This document shows, in pieces, positions 45,755-54,340 of a stretch of 64,000 bases of DNA; position 1 is the first letter of the stretch, and each line of letters begins with the position of its first letter. The position numbers were made by a program, and so were the translations under genes. Under the pieces are notes generated by a model. It saw only the letters and a list, made by a program, of their open reading frames with translations. It was not told the DNA's origin and made no database searches. Origin of the DNA: Pseudomonadota bacterium (lineage in GTDB: Bacteria > Pseudomonadota > Alphaproteobacteria > Rhizobiales > Methylopilaceae); the NCBI GenBank assembly GCA_023388965.1, contig JAEWFF010000035.1, positions 1 through 64,000 of the forward strand. Reading direction: 5' to 3'.

Positions 45755-46282
45755 ATGCGCATCGAACATATCGCGATCGGCAACAATCCGCCGGAAGACG
45801 TCAATGTCCTGATCGAGATTCCGATCGGCGGCGAGCCGATCAAATACGAACTGGACAAGGAATCGGGCACCCTGTTCGTCGACCGCTTCCTCTACACCTC
45901 GATGCGCTATCCGGGTAATTACGGCTTTGTGCCGCACACGCTGTCGGCGGACGGCGACCCCATCGACGTGCTGATCGCCAATACGCGCGCCATCGTGCCC
46001 GGTGCGGTGATGAACTGCCGCCCGGTCGGCGTTCTGAAGATGGAGGATGAGGCCGGCGGCGACGAGAAGATCGTCGCGGTGCCGTCGACCGCCCTGACCC
46101 GCCGTTACGAGAAAATCCGCACCGCCAGCGATCTGCCGGAAATCACGCTCGAGCAGATCGCGCACTTTTTCGAGCACTACAAGGATCTCGAAAAGACGAA
46201 ATGGTCCCGCCTGATCGGCTGGGGCCAGGTGGACGAGGCCAAGCAGCTCATCGTCGACGCCATCGTGCGGGCGAAGAAGTAG
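45755..46282 (+). CDS. ppa: Inorganic pyrophosphatase (family I)
   Basis: Hydrolyses pyrophosphate to phosphate with magnesium, pulling biosynthetic reactions forward. The 175-residue protein is of standard length. It shows VLIEIPIGGEPIKYELDKESG, the MRYPGNYGFVPHTL segment and the signature DGDPIDVLI with its metal-binding aspartates. KYEL and the C-terminal EHYKDLEKTKW complete the family pattern. Confidence 0.97.
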   Translation: MRIEHIAIGNNPPEDVNVLIEIPIGGEPIKYELDKESGTLFVDRFLYTSMRYPGNYGFVPHTLSADGDPIDVLIANTRAIVPGAVMNCRPVGVLKMEDEAGGDEKIVAVPSTALTRRYEKIRTASDLPEITLEQIAHFFEHYKDLEKTKWSRLIGWGQVDEAKQLIVDAIVRAKK

Positions 46283-46297
46283 GGACGCCGAGGTCTA

Positions 46298-46444
46298 CCT
46301 TCTCCCCTTGAGGGAGAAGGCCGACTCGATGCGCAGCATCGAGCGGGATGAGGGGTATGTATCCCCGATCTCCGGCGCCGACATCTCCCCCTCACCCCGG
46401 TCGCACTTCGTGCGACTCGACCCTCTCCCTCAAGGGGAGAGGGA
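46298..46444. repeat. Dispersed palindromic repeat, family A, diverged copy 3
   Basis: The outer arms CCTTCTCCCCTTGAGGGAGAAGG and CCCTCTCCCTCAAGGGGAGAGGG flank GATGCGCAGCATCGAGCGGGATGAGGGG and CCCCTCACCCCGGTCGCACTTCGTGCGACTCGACCC. The order of parts is that of copies 1 and 2 with different arm sequence. It fills the gap between the converging ppa and folD genes. Confidence 0.8.
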
Positions 46445-46451
46445 GGCTGCG

Positions 46452-47327
46452 TCAAAACCTCGGCGGGGCCTTCCCCGCGGCCCAGGCCGCCGCCTTCAGC
46501 GTATTGGCAAGCAGGCAGGAAATCGTCATCGGCCCGACGCCGCCCGGCACCGGCGTGATCGCGCCCGCAACCTCCCGGCATTCGTCGAACGCGACATCGC
46601 CGACGAGCTTCGTCTTGCCCGGCACTGCGCCCGAGACGCGGTTGATGCCGACATCGATCACGGTCGCGCCCGGCTTGATCCAGTGGCGCTTGACGAGTTC
46701 GGCGCGACCGACGGCGGCGACCAGAAGGTCGGCGCGCGCGCAGACTTCGTCGAGATCGCGTGTCCGCGAATGCGCGACGGTGACGGTCGCACTCTCCTGA
46801 ATGAGAAGCTGCGCGACGGGCTTGCCGACGATGTTCGAGCGGCCCAGCACCACGGCGTTCAGCCCTTCGAGCGATGCATGTACGCTTTTCGCCAGCAGCA
46901 CGCAGCCCTGCGGCGTGCACGGCACGAGCGAATCCTGGCCGACCATCAGCCGCCCGGCATTCATCGGATGAAAGCCATCGACATCCTTGCTCGGATCGAT
47001 CGCGCGGATGACGAGATCGGGGTCGATATGATCGGGTAGAGGAAGCTGGACCAGAATGCCGTGTACGGATGGGTCAGCGTTGAGCTGTTCGACGAGCTTC
47101 AGCAGATCGGCCTCGGGCGTGTCGTCCGGCAGGCGGTGTTCGAAGGAAACGAGCCCCGCCTCCTGCGTCTGCTTCACCTTGTTGCGGACATAGACCTGGC
47201 TTGCCGGGTTTTCGCCGACCAGCACGGCGGCAAGGCCGGGTTTGAGCCCCATCTTCGCTGCTTCGTCCGCGACGCGCGCGCGAATCTTTTCGGCCAGAGC
47301 CTTGCCGTCGATAATGGTCGCACTCAT
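46452..47327 (-). CDS. folD: Methylenetetrahydrofolate dehydrogenase / methenyltetrahydrofolate cyclohydrolase
   Basis: Interconverts 5,10-methylene-, methenyl- and 10-formyl-tetrahydrofolate. The 291-residue protein has LAAVLVGENPASQVYVRNK (with the catalytic Tyr/Lys), HGILVQLPLPDH, KDVDGFHPMNAG, VLGRSNIVGKPVAQLL for NADP binding and the C-terminal PVPGGVGPMTISCLLANT. It overlaps the DUF167 gene by four bases in the order yggT-DUF167-folD. Confidence 0.97.
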   Translation of the reverse strand: MSATIIDGKALAEKIRARVADEAAKMGLKPGLAAVLVGENPASQVYVRNKVKQTQEAGLVSFEHRLPDDTPEADLLKLVEQLNADPSVHGILVQLPLPDHIDPDLVIRAIDPSKDVDGFHPMNAGRLMVGQDSLVPCTPQGCVLLAKSVHASLEGLNAVVLGRSNIVGKPVAQLLIQESATVTVAHSRTRDLDEVCARADLLVAAVGRAELVKRHWIKPGATVIDVGINRVSGAVPGKTKLVGDVAFDECREVAGAITPVPGGVGPMTISCLLANTLKAAAWAAGKAPPRF

Positions 47328-47647
47328 GCGCCTTGTCCTTTCATGCCGTGTTCGAGCCGCGCCGCGAGAGCCGCGCCATCGCCCGAAATGTCAAAAACCT
47401 TCAGCCGGGCGGTGTGACCCGAAACCAGCGTAACGGCGCTTCTGGCGACGCCGGCCTGCCTGGCGAGGAGTGCTATCAGCGCCGCATTGGCCCGGCCGTC
47501 TTCTGGCGCCGCGCGTACACGCGCCTTGATGGCCTCGCGCCCGTCCGACAGCGCCGTGATTCCCTCGAGCGCGTCGCGGCCGCCTTTCGGCGTCAGCCGA
47601 ACGCTCACGCGCACGCCGTCGGGAGTGATGGAAATGGCTCCGCTCAA
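47324..47647 (-). CDS. DUF167 (YggU) family protein
   Basis: A 107-residue small protein of the YggU/DUF167 family. It shows VRVSVRLTPKGGRDALEG, REAIKARVRAAPEDGRANAALIALLA and SAVTLVSGHTARLKVFDISG. Its function is unknown. The best start is TTG 47647, which overlaps the yggT stop as TTGA with CTCGGGG just upstream, giving coupled translation. Any longer form would overlap yggT heavily. Confidence 0.87.
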   Translation of the reverse strand: MSGAISITPDGVRVSVRLTPKGGRDALEGITALSDGREAIKARVRAAPEDGRANAALIALLARQAGVARSAVTLVSGHTARLKVFDISGDGAALAARLEHGMKGQGA

Positions 47648-47940
47648 AGCCCCGAGGACATGCCGATATAGGCTTCGACGATGAGACGGCGGGCAAAACC
47701 GAGCAGAAGCAGCAGGATGACGGGAGAAATGTCGATGCCGCCGAGATTGGGCAGCATGCGGCGGATCGGCGCCAGAGCCGGTTCGGTCAGCCGCACCAGC
47801 ATGTCCCATATCCGGCCGACGACCGGATTGCGCGGATTGGCGACGTTAAACGCGATCAGCCAGCTCAGCACCGCCGAGATGATCACGATCCAGAAATAGA
47901 TGTCGATGATCGTGACCAGAAGCCAGACAATGGCGCCCAT
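47644..47940 (-). CDS. yggT: YggT-family membrane protein
   Basis: A 98-residue inner-membrane protein with two membrane segments (VWLLVTIIDIYFWIVIISAVLSWL and PVILLLLLGFARRLI). The conserved loop between them is RLTEPALAPIRRMLPNLGGIDISP. It is widespread and linked with cell-division or envelope genes. Its exact role is unsettled. The ATG at 47940 follows GAGGTCTTTTTC. Confidence 0.92.
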   Translation of the reverse strand: MGAIVWLLVTIIDIYFWIVIISAVLSWLIAFNVANPRNPVVGRIWDMLVRLTEPALAPIRRMLPNLGGIDISPVILLLLLGFARRLIVEAYIGMSSGL

Positions 47941-48041
47941 GAAAAAGACCTCGGCGGGAAAAGCGTGCGACGACGGGCGCAATTTGTACGCGGCGGCCCC
48001 GCGCGCTTCAAGGGGACGGACGTTTTGCCCGTCCGCTTGCT

Positions 48042-48153
<112 letters not shown>

Positions 48154-48160
<7 letters not shown>

Positions 48161-48185
48161 GTTCTAGAGGTGCCCCAAGGGGTTC
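48154..48185 (+). repeat. Two CCAAGGGGTTC direct repeats 21 bp apart
   Basis: An 11-bp sequence at 48154-48164 straddles the tRNA 3' end and recurs perfectly at 48175-48185. The 21-bp offset equals two helical turns, as expected for sites bound side by side by a recombinase. Only the left end of the island has the pair. Confidence 0.6.
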
Positions 48186-48226
48186 CGCAGAAGTCTCCCG
48201 GCTCCAGCGTCCTCACGAAATCCAGC

Positions 48227-48247
48227 CTGTCACACTGTGGTCACAGC
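48227..48247 (+). repeat. Left terminal 21-bp site CTGTCACA-N5-GTCACAGC
   Basis: The arms are identical to those at 55843-55863, but the central five bases differ (CTGTG here, ACGCC there). It lies 71 bases past the left tRNA and 10 bases before the integrase start. It is a likely integrase arm or excision-factor site and may also regulate the integrase. Confidence 0.65.
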
Positions 48248-48256
48248 AGGAGACAG

Positions 48257-49240
48257 ATGGACGTGGCTTCCATCCGAAAACGCGGAACGAAATGGCAAGC
48301 TCAGGTCAGGGTGAAGGGTCACCTTCCGCTGGCGAAGAGTTTCTCTCGTCGCGACCTAGCGGTTGCTTGGGCGAGACAGAAAGAGACTGAGATCGAGCGT
48401 GGCGACACCCCTGCCTCTGTGCATCTTCTCAATTCAATCACGCTGTCAGAGATTCTGGACCGCTATGCCCTCGAAGTGACTTCCAAGAAACGGGGGAGGC
48501 ACAGTGAGGCGTACAGCATCAAGACAATCAGAAGCCATCGGATCGCACGGCTGACGCTTGCGGCACTTACGAGCGAGGAGGTGGCCACGTTCCGCGATCA
48601 CAGACTCGGAATGGTGTCGTCGGGGTCAGTTCGGCGTCAACTCGACGTGCTGAGACACTGCCTCTCGGTCGCCAAGCGAGACTGGGGGATTCCGCTCAGG
48701 AGCAATCCTGTGTCCGAAATCACGCTGCCGAGGCCGAGCAGACCTCGCACCCGCCGTCTGAGCGCAGCGGAACGACAACGGCTTCTTCAGCACTGCGGGA
48801 CCGGCCCGACTTATCTCCGGCCAATTATCGTCCTGGCCATAGAGACAGGGATGCGGCGTAGCGAGATCGTCGGCCTAGAGTGGTCGAACATCGACGGCGA
48901 AAACCGAACTGCTTTCTTGCCGACCACGAAGAATGGCGACAGCCGATTGGTGCCGCTCTCACCCGACGCCCTCGAAATACTGGCGAGGCTACCGCGAGAC
49001 TCCCCAAGGGTATTCCCGGGTCTCACCGGAAACGCCGTAAGGCTCGCATGGGAACGCCTGAGGCGCCGAGCCGATCTTGACGACTTCCGCTTCCACGACC
49101 TCCGGCACGAGGCAATCAGTGCCTTGTTTGAGAAGGGCCTGAACATGCCCGAGGTCGCCCTCGTAAGCGGGCATAAGGATGCGCGAATGCTGTTTCGGTA
49201 CACACACCTATTGGCGAAAGACATCGCGCTCAAACTGTGA
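48257..49240 (+). CDS. Tyrosine-type site-specific integrase
   Basis: A 327-residue phage-type integrase that would insert the island at tRNA-Ala. An N-terminal arm-binding region begins MDVASIRKRGTKWQAQVRVKG. A SAM-like core-binding domain follows (about 60-155), then the catalytic domain. The conserved residues are all visible: Arg200 in ETGMRRSE, Lys225 in TTKNG, His280 and Arg283 in FHDLRHEA, His306 in SGHKD and Tyr315 in FRYTH. The enzyme looks intact. The ATG at 48257 follows AGGAGACAG. It points away from the tRNA. Confidence 0.95.
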   Translation: MDVASIRKRGTKWQAQVRVKGHLPLAKSFSRRDLAVAWARQKETEIERGDTPASVHLLNSITLSEILDRYALEVTSKKRGRHSEAYSIKTIRSHRIARLTLAALTSEEVATFRDHRLGMVSSGSVRRQLDVLRHCLSVAKRDWGIPLRSNPVSEITLPRPSRPRTRRLSAAERQRLLQHCGTGPTYLRPIIVLAIETGMRRSEIVGLEWSNIDGENRTAFLPTTKNGDSRLVPLSPDALEILARLPRDSPRVFPGLTGNAVRLAWERLRRRADLDDFRFHDLRHEAISALFEKGLNMPEVALVSGHKDARMLFRYTHLLAKDIALKL

Positions 49241-49365
49241 CACTTGCGGTCTGTCTGTCTCCCTTGGGTCAGGTCAGAGACCTAGGGTGATTTCCAGCAG
49301 CCTTGACGCAATCGCTTACGAAGGTGAACCTGTCATCGAAGATGATTGTAGAATTGGAAGTCACA

Positions 49366-49632
49366 ATGACTAAGATGCGATGGGACAAGGCGCAATGGTC
49401 GCCCGGGCGCGTTGACCCTACACTTGGGGTGGTTCCTGATAACCATTTTGTTTCGTTTGGCAAGCGAGTGGACATCAAGGCAAAGCCGAAGCCGGAGTCA
49501 CGATGGGGAACCGATGCTGTGAAACGCGACCCCGAAAAGTTCAAAGCCGCCTTGGCCAAACACATGGCTGATCCTGAGTTCAACAATCCTAGCTCGTCCA
49601 GGCGGACGAAACGGAATGCTGGGAAAAGCTAG
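49366..49632 (+). CDS. Small unknown protein of the island
   Basis: An 88-residue basic protein from ATG 49366 (after GGAAGTCACA). It contains RWDKAQWSPGRVDPTLGVVPDNHFVSFG, and its basic tail ends KRNAGKS. No helix-turn-helix, membrane segment or signal is seen. It sits where an excisionase might be, but nothing in the sequence shows that. An upstream in-frame start is possible. Confidence 0.5.
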   Translation: MTKMRWDKAQWSPGRVDPTLGVVPDNHFVSFGKRVDIKAKPKPESRWGTDAVKRDPEKFKAALAKHMADPEFNNPSSSRRTKRNAGKS

Positions 49633-49685
49633 CGCAAGCGCAGCTTCGAGGATCATTACAGCCCTGGTGATGAACGGGTAAAAAT

Positions 49686-49729
49686 GTGGGAGGAGACAAG
49701 AAAGGTAAAACCTTCCGCCTCCTCCCCAC
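49686..49729. terminator. Imperfect hairpin between converging island genes
   Basis: GTGGGAGGAG pairs with CTCCT-C-CCCAC (one bulged C). A small inner stem AAGG/CCTT closes it. It lies between the small unknown gene and the end of the helicase gene and may act in both directions. No long T-run. Confidence 0.35.
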
Positions 49730-49789
49730 CACGATCCGCTTAGGAGTGAATGGTGCCGCGCTTATTCCCGGTATAGGGGTGAAGCACCA

Positions 49790-51709
49790 TTAGCCGGTTT
49801 TCAGGAGCCAGGCCTTAGAGCCTCTCCCGAGCTTGCCGTTTGTGTGAAAGCTCACGTCCAGCTCGCGCAGCGACCGGGTGATGAAATGCCCGGAATCTTT
49901 CAACACGCCTCGAAGCTTTTTCATCTTGTCTGCACTCCAGCCAAGATCGGCCTTCACTTTGTGCATTGACGTTTCGCCGGGAAGTCGGGACGCCATGTAG
50001 GGAATGATTGCTCTGAACCCCTCGGCACGTCTCACGCTCGTCTTTTCACCGTCTATGTCGAAGTGCCACGGGACAACCTGAATACCGGGCATTTCAGCTT
50101 GGATGTTGTCCAGTACCGTCGTCCCCAAGTGATCCTCGGGTAACACGAGAAACACTTCAGCAGATGGGCAATCACCCTCAGAGTTGATCACTTTGCGGCA
50201 CCGTATTCTGTTTATTGCCTGCACCACGCTGACGGTGATCTGCTTCACCTCCATCGCTTTTCGAACGTCTTGGTAGCTTTTCCAACTCGGCGAACGCAGC
50301 CAGTCATTGGTCCGCACATCTGTGAGCGCGAAGAACGTGTTGGTGGCCCAGAGAGGCCCCCTGAAGGGCAACCCGAGGATCACCGCCACGTCACAATCCT
50401 TCCAATCGTTGCGACCGTCGATGGCGCCCCAATGGGCTACCTCGTAGTTAGCAAAGTTCGGCTGTAGATCGAGGGCCATAGGCTCTAGGTTTTTATGTAC
50501 ACAGAACAGCACCGAGCGGTCTTTGTGTGTCTTGTCCAGAGTGCCCAGCACCCGTGCAACTCGACCCCGTCCTCTCTCTTTCATCGTCGTCTTGCCCAAT
50601 CCTTTGGTGTAGGCCACATTCAGGCGGACATTGCGGTAATTACGAGTTCCGCTCGGGATCGCTGGGCGCACTGCCAGTTCACCCAGGAGTTCCCACAGCA
50701 TGTTCTGGGAGGCTGTCGCGTCGAGGACAACGGGGCCGGGTATGTCCAGCGGGATGATCAGCTCTGAACTGTTCAGCGTGTCCCAGTTGCCGGACCGTTG
50801 AAGGTAGGCCCATTTCGTAAGAATGGCCTCGCAGGATCGCAGGGTGTCCTTCGCTTGGCGCACCAAACGCTGTCGGTCTGCCGCGCTTTCTTTCCGAAGC
50901 ACCATCTGATCCAACGGCAACTTGCTGATCTCGCTCAGAAGGCCTCCCATCGAACTGGTGTTGCTCCACTGGACGGGATGCTCCTCCGAGGACCGCCACA
51001 GAATCGTCTCCTGCAAAGACGCCGAGGAGCGTTCGATCTGGTCGAGTGTACGTTGAAGCATCTGGAGAGCATTCACCGCATCGGGGTGCCGGGCCGCAAT
51101 GTGTGTATCCACATAGCTTAGTGTCCTCCGGAGTGAGTGTGCGGTGACTTGGTACTCCTCCACGATGTTCGCGAGCGCCTCGTCGATGATCGTCAGACAG
51201 CGAGGCCCGGCATCCCAAGCCGTAATCTGGGCGCTCTTGCCAAAGTGGCCGCGATAGATTGCTTCGGTGGCGAGCTGATAGGCGGAGTGGGTGATGACCA
51301 GAATGTCTTTCGCCGCACAGTCTTCACCGCTGATCTTATTTTCCGAATGTCGAGCGACCGCAGCATCGCGCCGCGCCATTTCGTTGATTGCGGCGGCAAT
51401 CTCGTCAGCTTGAGCAATTGTGCGTACAACTACGAGAACGCCGGTCCGATTTTCTGGTGAGCATCTGCTATTCAGTTCAGCCAGCATCGCGCAGTAGACC
51501 GTCAGGCCTTGGGTTTTGCCGGTTCCTGTCGGAGGCTCCAACACGCGCCACTTTTTGTCTTGCGCGACGATCGCGTCGTTAAAGGTGTTGGCGACCACGC
51601 CCCAAAGGCGTTCGAGGGAGGGGCTGGGCGCGTTTCCGAGGGTCGTTTTCCAGTGAGTTGTCATTTGGCGCACGAATGCGCTCGCCGACACGATGTTTCG
51701 TGTAGCCAT
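49790..51709 (-). CDS. SF2-like DEAD/DEAH-type helicase of the island
   Basis: A 639-residue protein. Walker A is EPPTGTGKTQGLTVY (about residues 58-70) and Walker B is CLTIIDEALANI, a DEA-type box. The second half shows a RecA-like domain with SVLFCVHKNLEP, the DCDVAVILGLPFRGPLW segment, and motif VI-like VVQAINRIRCRKVI (Gln and Arg finger). A C-terminal region resembling a DNA-binding winged helix follows (KVKADLGWSADKMKKLRGVLKDSG). The motifs support ATP-driven nucleic-acid translocation. Whether it serves replication of the island or defence is unknown. It lies 75 bases after the 235-residue gene on the same strand. Confidence 0.75.
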   Translation of the reverse strand: MATRNIVSASAFVRQMTTHWKTTLGNAPSPSLERLWGVVANTFNDAIVAQDKKWRVLEPPTGTGKTQGLTVYCAMLAELNSRCSPENRTGVLVVVRTIAQADEIAAAINEMARRDAAVARHSENKISGEDCAAKDILVITHSAYQLATEAIYRGHFGKSAQITAWDAGPRCLTIIDEALANIVEEYQVTAHSLRRTLSYVDTHIAARHPDAVNALQMLQRTLDQIERSSASLQETILWRSSEEHPVQWSNTSSMGGLLSEISKLPLDQMVLRKESAADRQRLVRQAKDTLRSCEAILTKWAYLQRSGNWDTLNSSELIIPLDIPGPVVLDATASQNMLWELLGELAVRPAIPSGTRNYRNVRLNVAYTKGLGKTTMKERGRGRVARVLGTLDKTHKDRSVLFCVHKNLEPMALDLQPNFANYEVAHWGAIDGRNDWKDCDVAVILGLPFRGPLWATNTFFALTDVRTNDWLRSPSWKSYQDVRKAMEVKQITVSVVQAINRIRCRKVINSEGDCPSAEVFLVLPEDHLGTTVLDNIQAEMPGIQVVPWHFDIDGEKTSVRRAEGFRAIIPYMASRLPGETSMHKVKADLGWSADKMKKLRGVLKDSGHFITRSLRELDVSFHTNGKLGRGSKAWLLKTG

Positions 51710-51784
51710 TTTCGTTGTCAGTCCTGTTGTTAGATTAGGTGTATGAGGGAAGCTTAGCTCTTCCTCATAGGGAGGATAATCTAA

Positions 51785-52492
51785 CTAACTGATTTTATTG
51801 ATGTATTCTGCCTCAAGCTTCCGTATAAGCGCGGCTCGCCCCATCTCGAAGTAGAAATCGGTATAGGGGTGCCACTGGAAGTCGTGAGGGGTCTTCAGAA
51901 GCCGAACGCGGTCTTCGACGCGCTTCTTCGGAACATCCGGCAACAGCCGACTTGGCTCTTCGCACAGCCGGGTCGCTAAAGGATCAAACCTTTCGTCCCC
52001 TTCTATTCTCTGGCCTATCCGCCTTAACAGTCCTGTCGCGGTTATCTTGAACTTCTCGAGCGCAATGATGCCGAGTGTCAGCTGTTCGAAGACCCTGTCG
52101 GAAGTGTCTACGACCTCAGACACCGCAACATAGTTGAGCTTTCGATCCGAAAGCCGGGCCAGTTGAAGCCTGATGTATCGGTGCCGATCCGGAGTAAGCC
52201 GTCTCAGTTCTCTGCCTAGCGCGGCGCCCTGACGGATTGCTGCGTTCATCCGAGGTGCAGCCTTGTGCGCCTTCATTCGCTCTCTGAAGTATCTCAAACG
52301 CTCCTGATCGTAACTCTCGGCCTCAAGGGGGTCTATCGCCCGAGCCCACCAATCGATCACGAGGCGGTCACGGAAGGGGGAGTCCGGCGCGGTGTCCTGG
52401 AGGATCACCGCCTCAACGTAGGGGTACGTATCCTTCCTGATTCGGCGTTTACGCTTGTCGATAATGAGTTTTTTGGCGTGTTCGAGATTCAT
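51785..52492 (-). CDS. Unknown protein upstream of the island helicase
   Basis: A 235-residue soluble, highly basic, mostly helical protein. It begins MNLEHAKKLIIDKRKRRIRKDTYPY and contains RDRLVIDWWARAIDPLEAE, RLTPDRHRYIRLQLARLSDRKLNYVAVSEVV and a C-terminal FYFEMGRAALIRKLEAEYINK. No known catalytic motif is recognised. Its charge fits nucleic-acid binding. It heads the minus-strand pair with the helicase. Its promoter region is shared with the divergent resolvase. Confidence 0.7.
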   Translation of the reverse strand: MNLEHAKKLIIDKRKRRIRKDTYPYVEAVILQDTAPDSPFRDRLVIDWWARAIDPLEAESYDQERLRYFRERMKAHKAAPRMNAAIRQGAALGRELRRLTPDRHRYIRLQLARLSDRKLNYVAVSEVVDTSDRVFEQLTLGIIALEKFKITATGLLRRIGQRIEGDERFDPLATRLCEEPSRLLPDVPKKRVEDRVRLLKTPHDFQWHPYTDFYFEMGRAALIRKLEAEYINKIS

Positions 52493-52528
52493 GCGCTGCG
52501 CTTAGCGCCTCAAATCCGGAGAGGCAAC

Positions 52529-52627
52529 GTGTCCACAAATGTGTACCTTTTTGACCCAGCCTTCTTGACTGTACCCTTCGCGTACACTTAGGATGTGTCC
52601 GCATATGTTATAAAGCAAAGGGTACAG
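52529..52627. promoter_or_regulatory. Repeat-rich divergent control region, possible resolvase res site
   Basis: Two 14-bp direct repeats (GTGTCCACAAATGT at 52529-52542 and GTGTCCGCATATGT at 52595-52608, 12/14 identical) interlace with a perfect inverted repeat (CTGTACCCTT at 52569-52578 and AAGGGTACAG at 52618-52627). A GTGTAC/GTACAC pair is also present (52541-52546 and 52582-52587). The last arm ends just before the resolvase start. The multi-site layout resembles a res site or an operator region. Confidence 0.5.
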
Positions 52628-52629
52628 CG

Positions 52630-53187
52630 GTGGCGATTGTTGGCTACGCCCGGGTTAGCTCTCGGGGGCAGGACTACGACACGCAGGTTTCTCGGCTGAG
52701 CGCCTCAGGCGCGGAGAAGATATTCAGTGAGAAGAAGTCGGGATTGGATGGGAAGCGCCCAGAACTCGCCCGATGCATAGAATACGTCCGCGAGGGTGAC
52801 ACGCTTCTGGTCACGAAACTGGATCGACTGGCGCGTAGCACCGCCGACCTCTACCGGATCGTGACCGAGCTGGGAGACAAGGGTGTGTCCTTCAAGGTCC
52901 TCGACGATCCATTGGTGGACACCACCAGCCGAACCGGAAAGCTGGTGATGGGTGTCCTAGCGCTGATCGCGGAATTCGAGGCCGACATCCGCAAAGAGCG
53001 GCAGATGGAAGGCATCGCGAAGGCGAAGGCTGAAGGCCGCGTCGGAGGGCGACCAAAAGTTATAGACGAGGGCATGATGACGAAGATCAGGGACCTGAGG
53101 TCTGGAAACCTGAGCATCCGTAAGATCGCCGCTGAGGTGGGGCTATCTAAAGCATCTGTGCAAAAAGCACTGCAAGTGGCGTCATAG
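52630..53187 (+). CDS. Serine recombinase (resolvase/invertase family)
   Basis: A 185-residue small serine recombinase. It shows the N-terminal IVGYARVSSRGQDYDTQ with the nucleophilic serine at about residue 10, KLDRLARSTADLY with catalytic arginines, GKLVMGVLALIAEFEADIRKER, and the C-terminal helix-turn-helix GNLSIRKIAAEVGLSKASVQKAL. It starts at GTG 52630. It is self-sufficient in length for a Tn3-type resolvase or DNA invertase and might resolve dimers or act on the repeats just upstream. Confidence 0.93.
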   Translation: MAIVGYARVSSRGQDYDTQVSRLSASGAEKIFSEKKSGLDGKRPELARCIEYVREGDTLLVTKLDRLARSTADLYRIVTELGDKGVSFKVLDDPLVDTTSRTGKLVMGVLALIAEFEADIRKERQMEGIAKAKAEGRVGGRPKVIDEGMMTKIRDLRSGNLSIRKIAAEVGLSKASVQKALQVAS

Positions 53188-53287
53188 GGGGCCGGGGGAA
53201 ACATGGTTGGTCCGGTTGCTATGGTTCGCCGAACAAATTTTCTGCAAAAAGGTCGAGGGAATCACATCGCGCTATTGGGAAGCCAAG

Positions 53288-54340
53288 ATGAAGGGACTTG
53301 ATCTGTTTTCCGGTCCCGGCGGCCTAACGATGGGGTTCAAGCGGGCTGGCATCTTGCCGATTGCTTCCGTCGAGCGCCGCAAAGATGCCGTTGACACATA
53401 CTTTGCGCACACGCCCGATGCCGTCCACTATTGCGCGGATATCCGCAGCATTTCCTTCGGCGGCCTTAAGGGCAAAGTGGATGTCGTGTTCGGGGGGCCT
53501 CCGTGCCAACCGTTTTCCACCGGGGGGCTTCGGAAAGCCACCTCCGATGCTCGGAATATGTTTCCAGAGTTCATTCGCGCCATTCGCGAGGTGAACCCCT
53601 CGGCGTTCGTCGCAGAAAATGTGCCCGGCTTAGTCACCAAAGATCGCCAAGCCTATTTTGCGGACATCGTCGCAGATTTCGAGGAACTTGGGTTCACGGT
53701 TTCCTGGCGCGTCTTGAGCGCTGCCGATTACGGTGTCCCGCAGAAACGACGGAGGCTTTTTATCGTTGGGTTCAGAAAGGGCGTTTTCTGGTTCCCCAAG
53801 CCTACCCACGGCCCGTCGGCAAGATTGCCATATTGCGTTTCGGGCGACGTCATAGGCCACGAGCCACTAGGCCTCCCGCCCGATTGCCCTGTCGTTTTCG
53901 CAAAGTATCCCGACCCTCGTCGCAGTCCGTACGCCGGGCATGTCTACAACGGCGGGGGCCGTCCGATCGATCTTTCCGCGCCATGTCATACGATTCTTGC
54001 TGCTGCTGGAGGCTACAAGACCCATTGGGTTGACGTGCTAGGGGTAGCGCCGGAGTATAACCGCCATCTCTGGTCTGGGGGGTCACCTTGGACCGGAGAG
54101 GTTCCGGGGGCGAGACGGATGACGGTAGAAGAGTCGGCTCTGATACAAACATTTCCGGCCGATATGTTCTTCGCCGGTTCGCGTTCTTCTCAGTACACAC
54201 AGGTTGGCGATGCGGTCCCTCCGGTGCTAGCGGAGGTCATCGGAAAAGCGGTCGTTGATCAGTTGAATGGCGCAACTGTGGGTGAAGACACTCACCTGCC
54301 GTCAGTAAACGCCGCCCCGCTTCTGGCCGCAGCTGAATGA
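53288..54340 (+). CDS. DNA (cytosine-5-)-methyltransferase
   Basis: A 350-residue C5-cytosine methyltransferase that should protect host DNA from the linked endonuclease. Motif I is KGLDLFSGPGGLTMGF. Motif IV is GGPPCQPFS with catalytic Cys73, motif VI ENVPGL (110-115), motif VIII QKRRRLFIVG (152-161) and motif X near VGDAVPPVLAEVI. The target-recognition region lies at about 165-280. All catalytic motifs are intact. The ATG at 53288 puts motif I at the N-terminus as usual. Its stop overlaps the next gene by four bases. Confidence 0.96.
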   Translation: MKGLDLFSGPGGLTMGFKRAGILPIASVERRKDAVDTYFAHTPDAVHYCADIRSISFGGLKGKVDVVFGGPPCQPFSTGGLRKATSDARNMFPEFIRAIREVNPSAFVAENVPGLVTKDRQAYFADIVADFEELGFTVSWRVLSAADYGVPQKRRRLFIVGFRKGVFWFPKPTHGPSARLPYCVSGDVIGHEPLGLPPDCPVVFAKYPDPRRSPYAGHVYNGGGRPIDLSAPCHTILAAAGGYKTHWVDVLGVAPEYNRHLWSGGSPWTGEVPGARRMTVEESALIQTFPADMFFAGSRSSQYTQVGDAVPPVLAEVIGKAVVDQLNGATVGEDTHLPSVNAAPLLAAAE

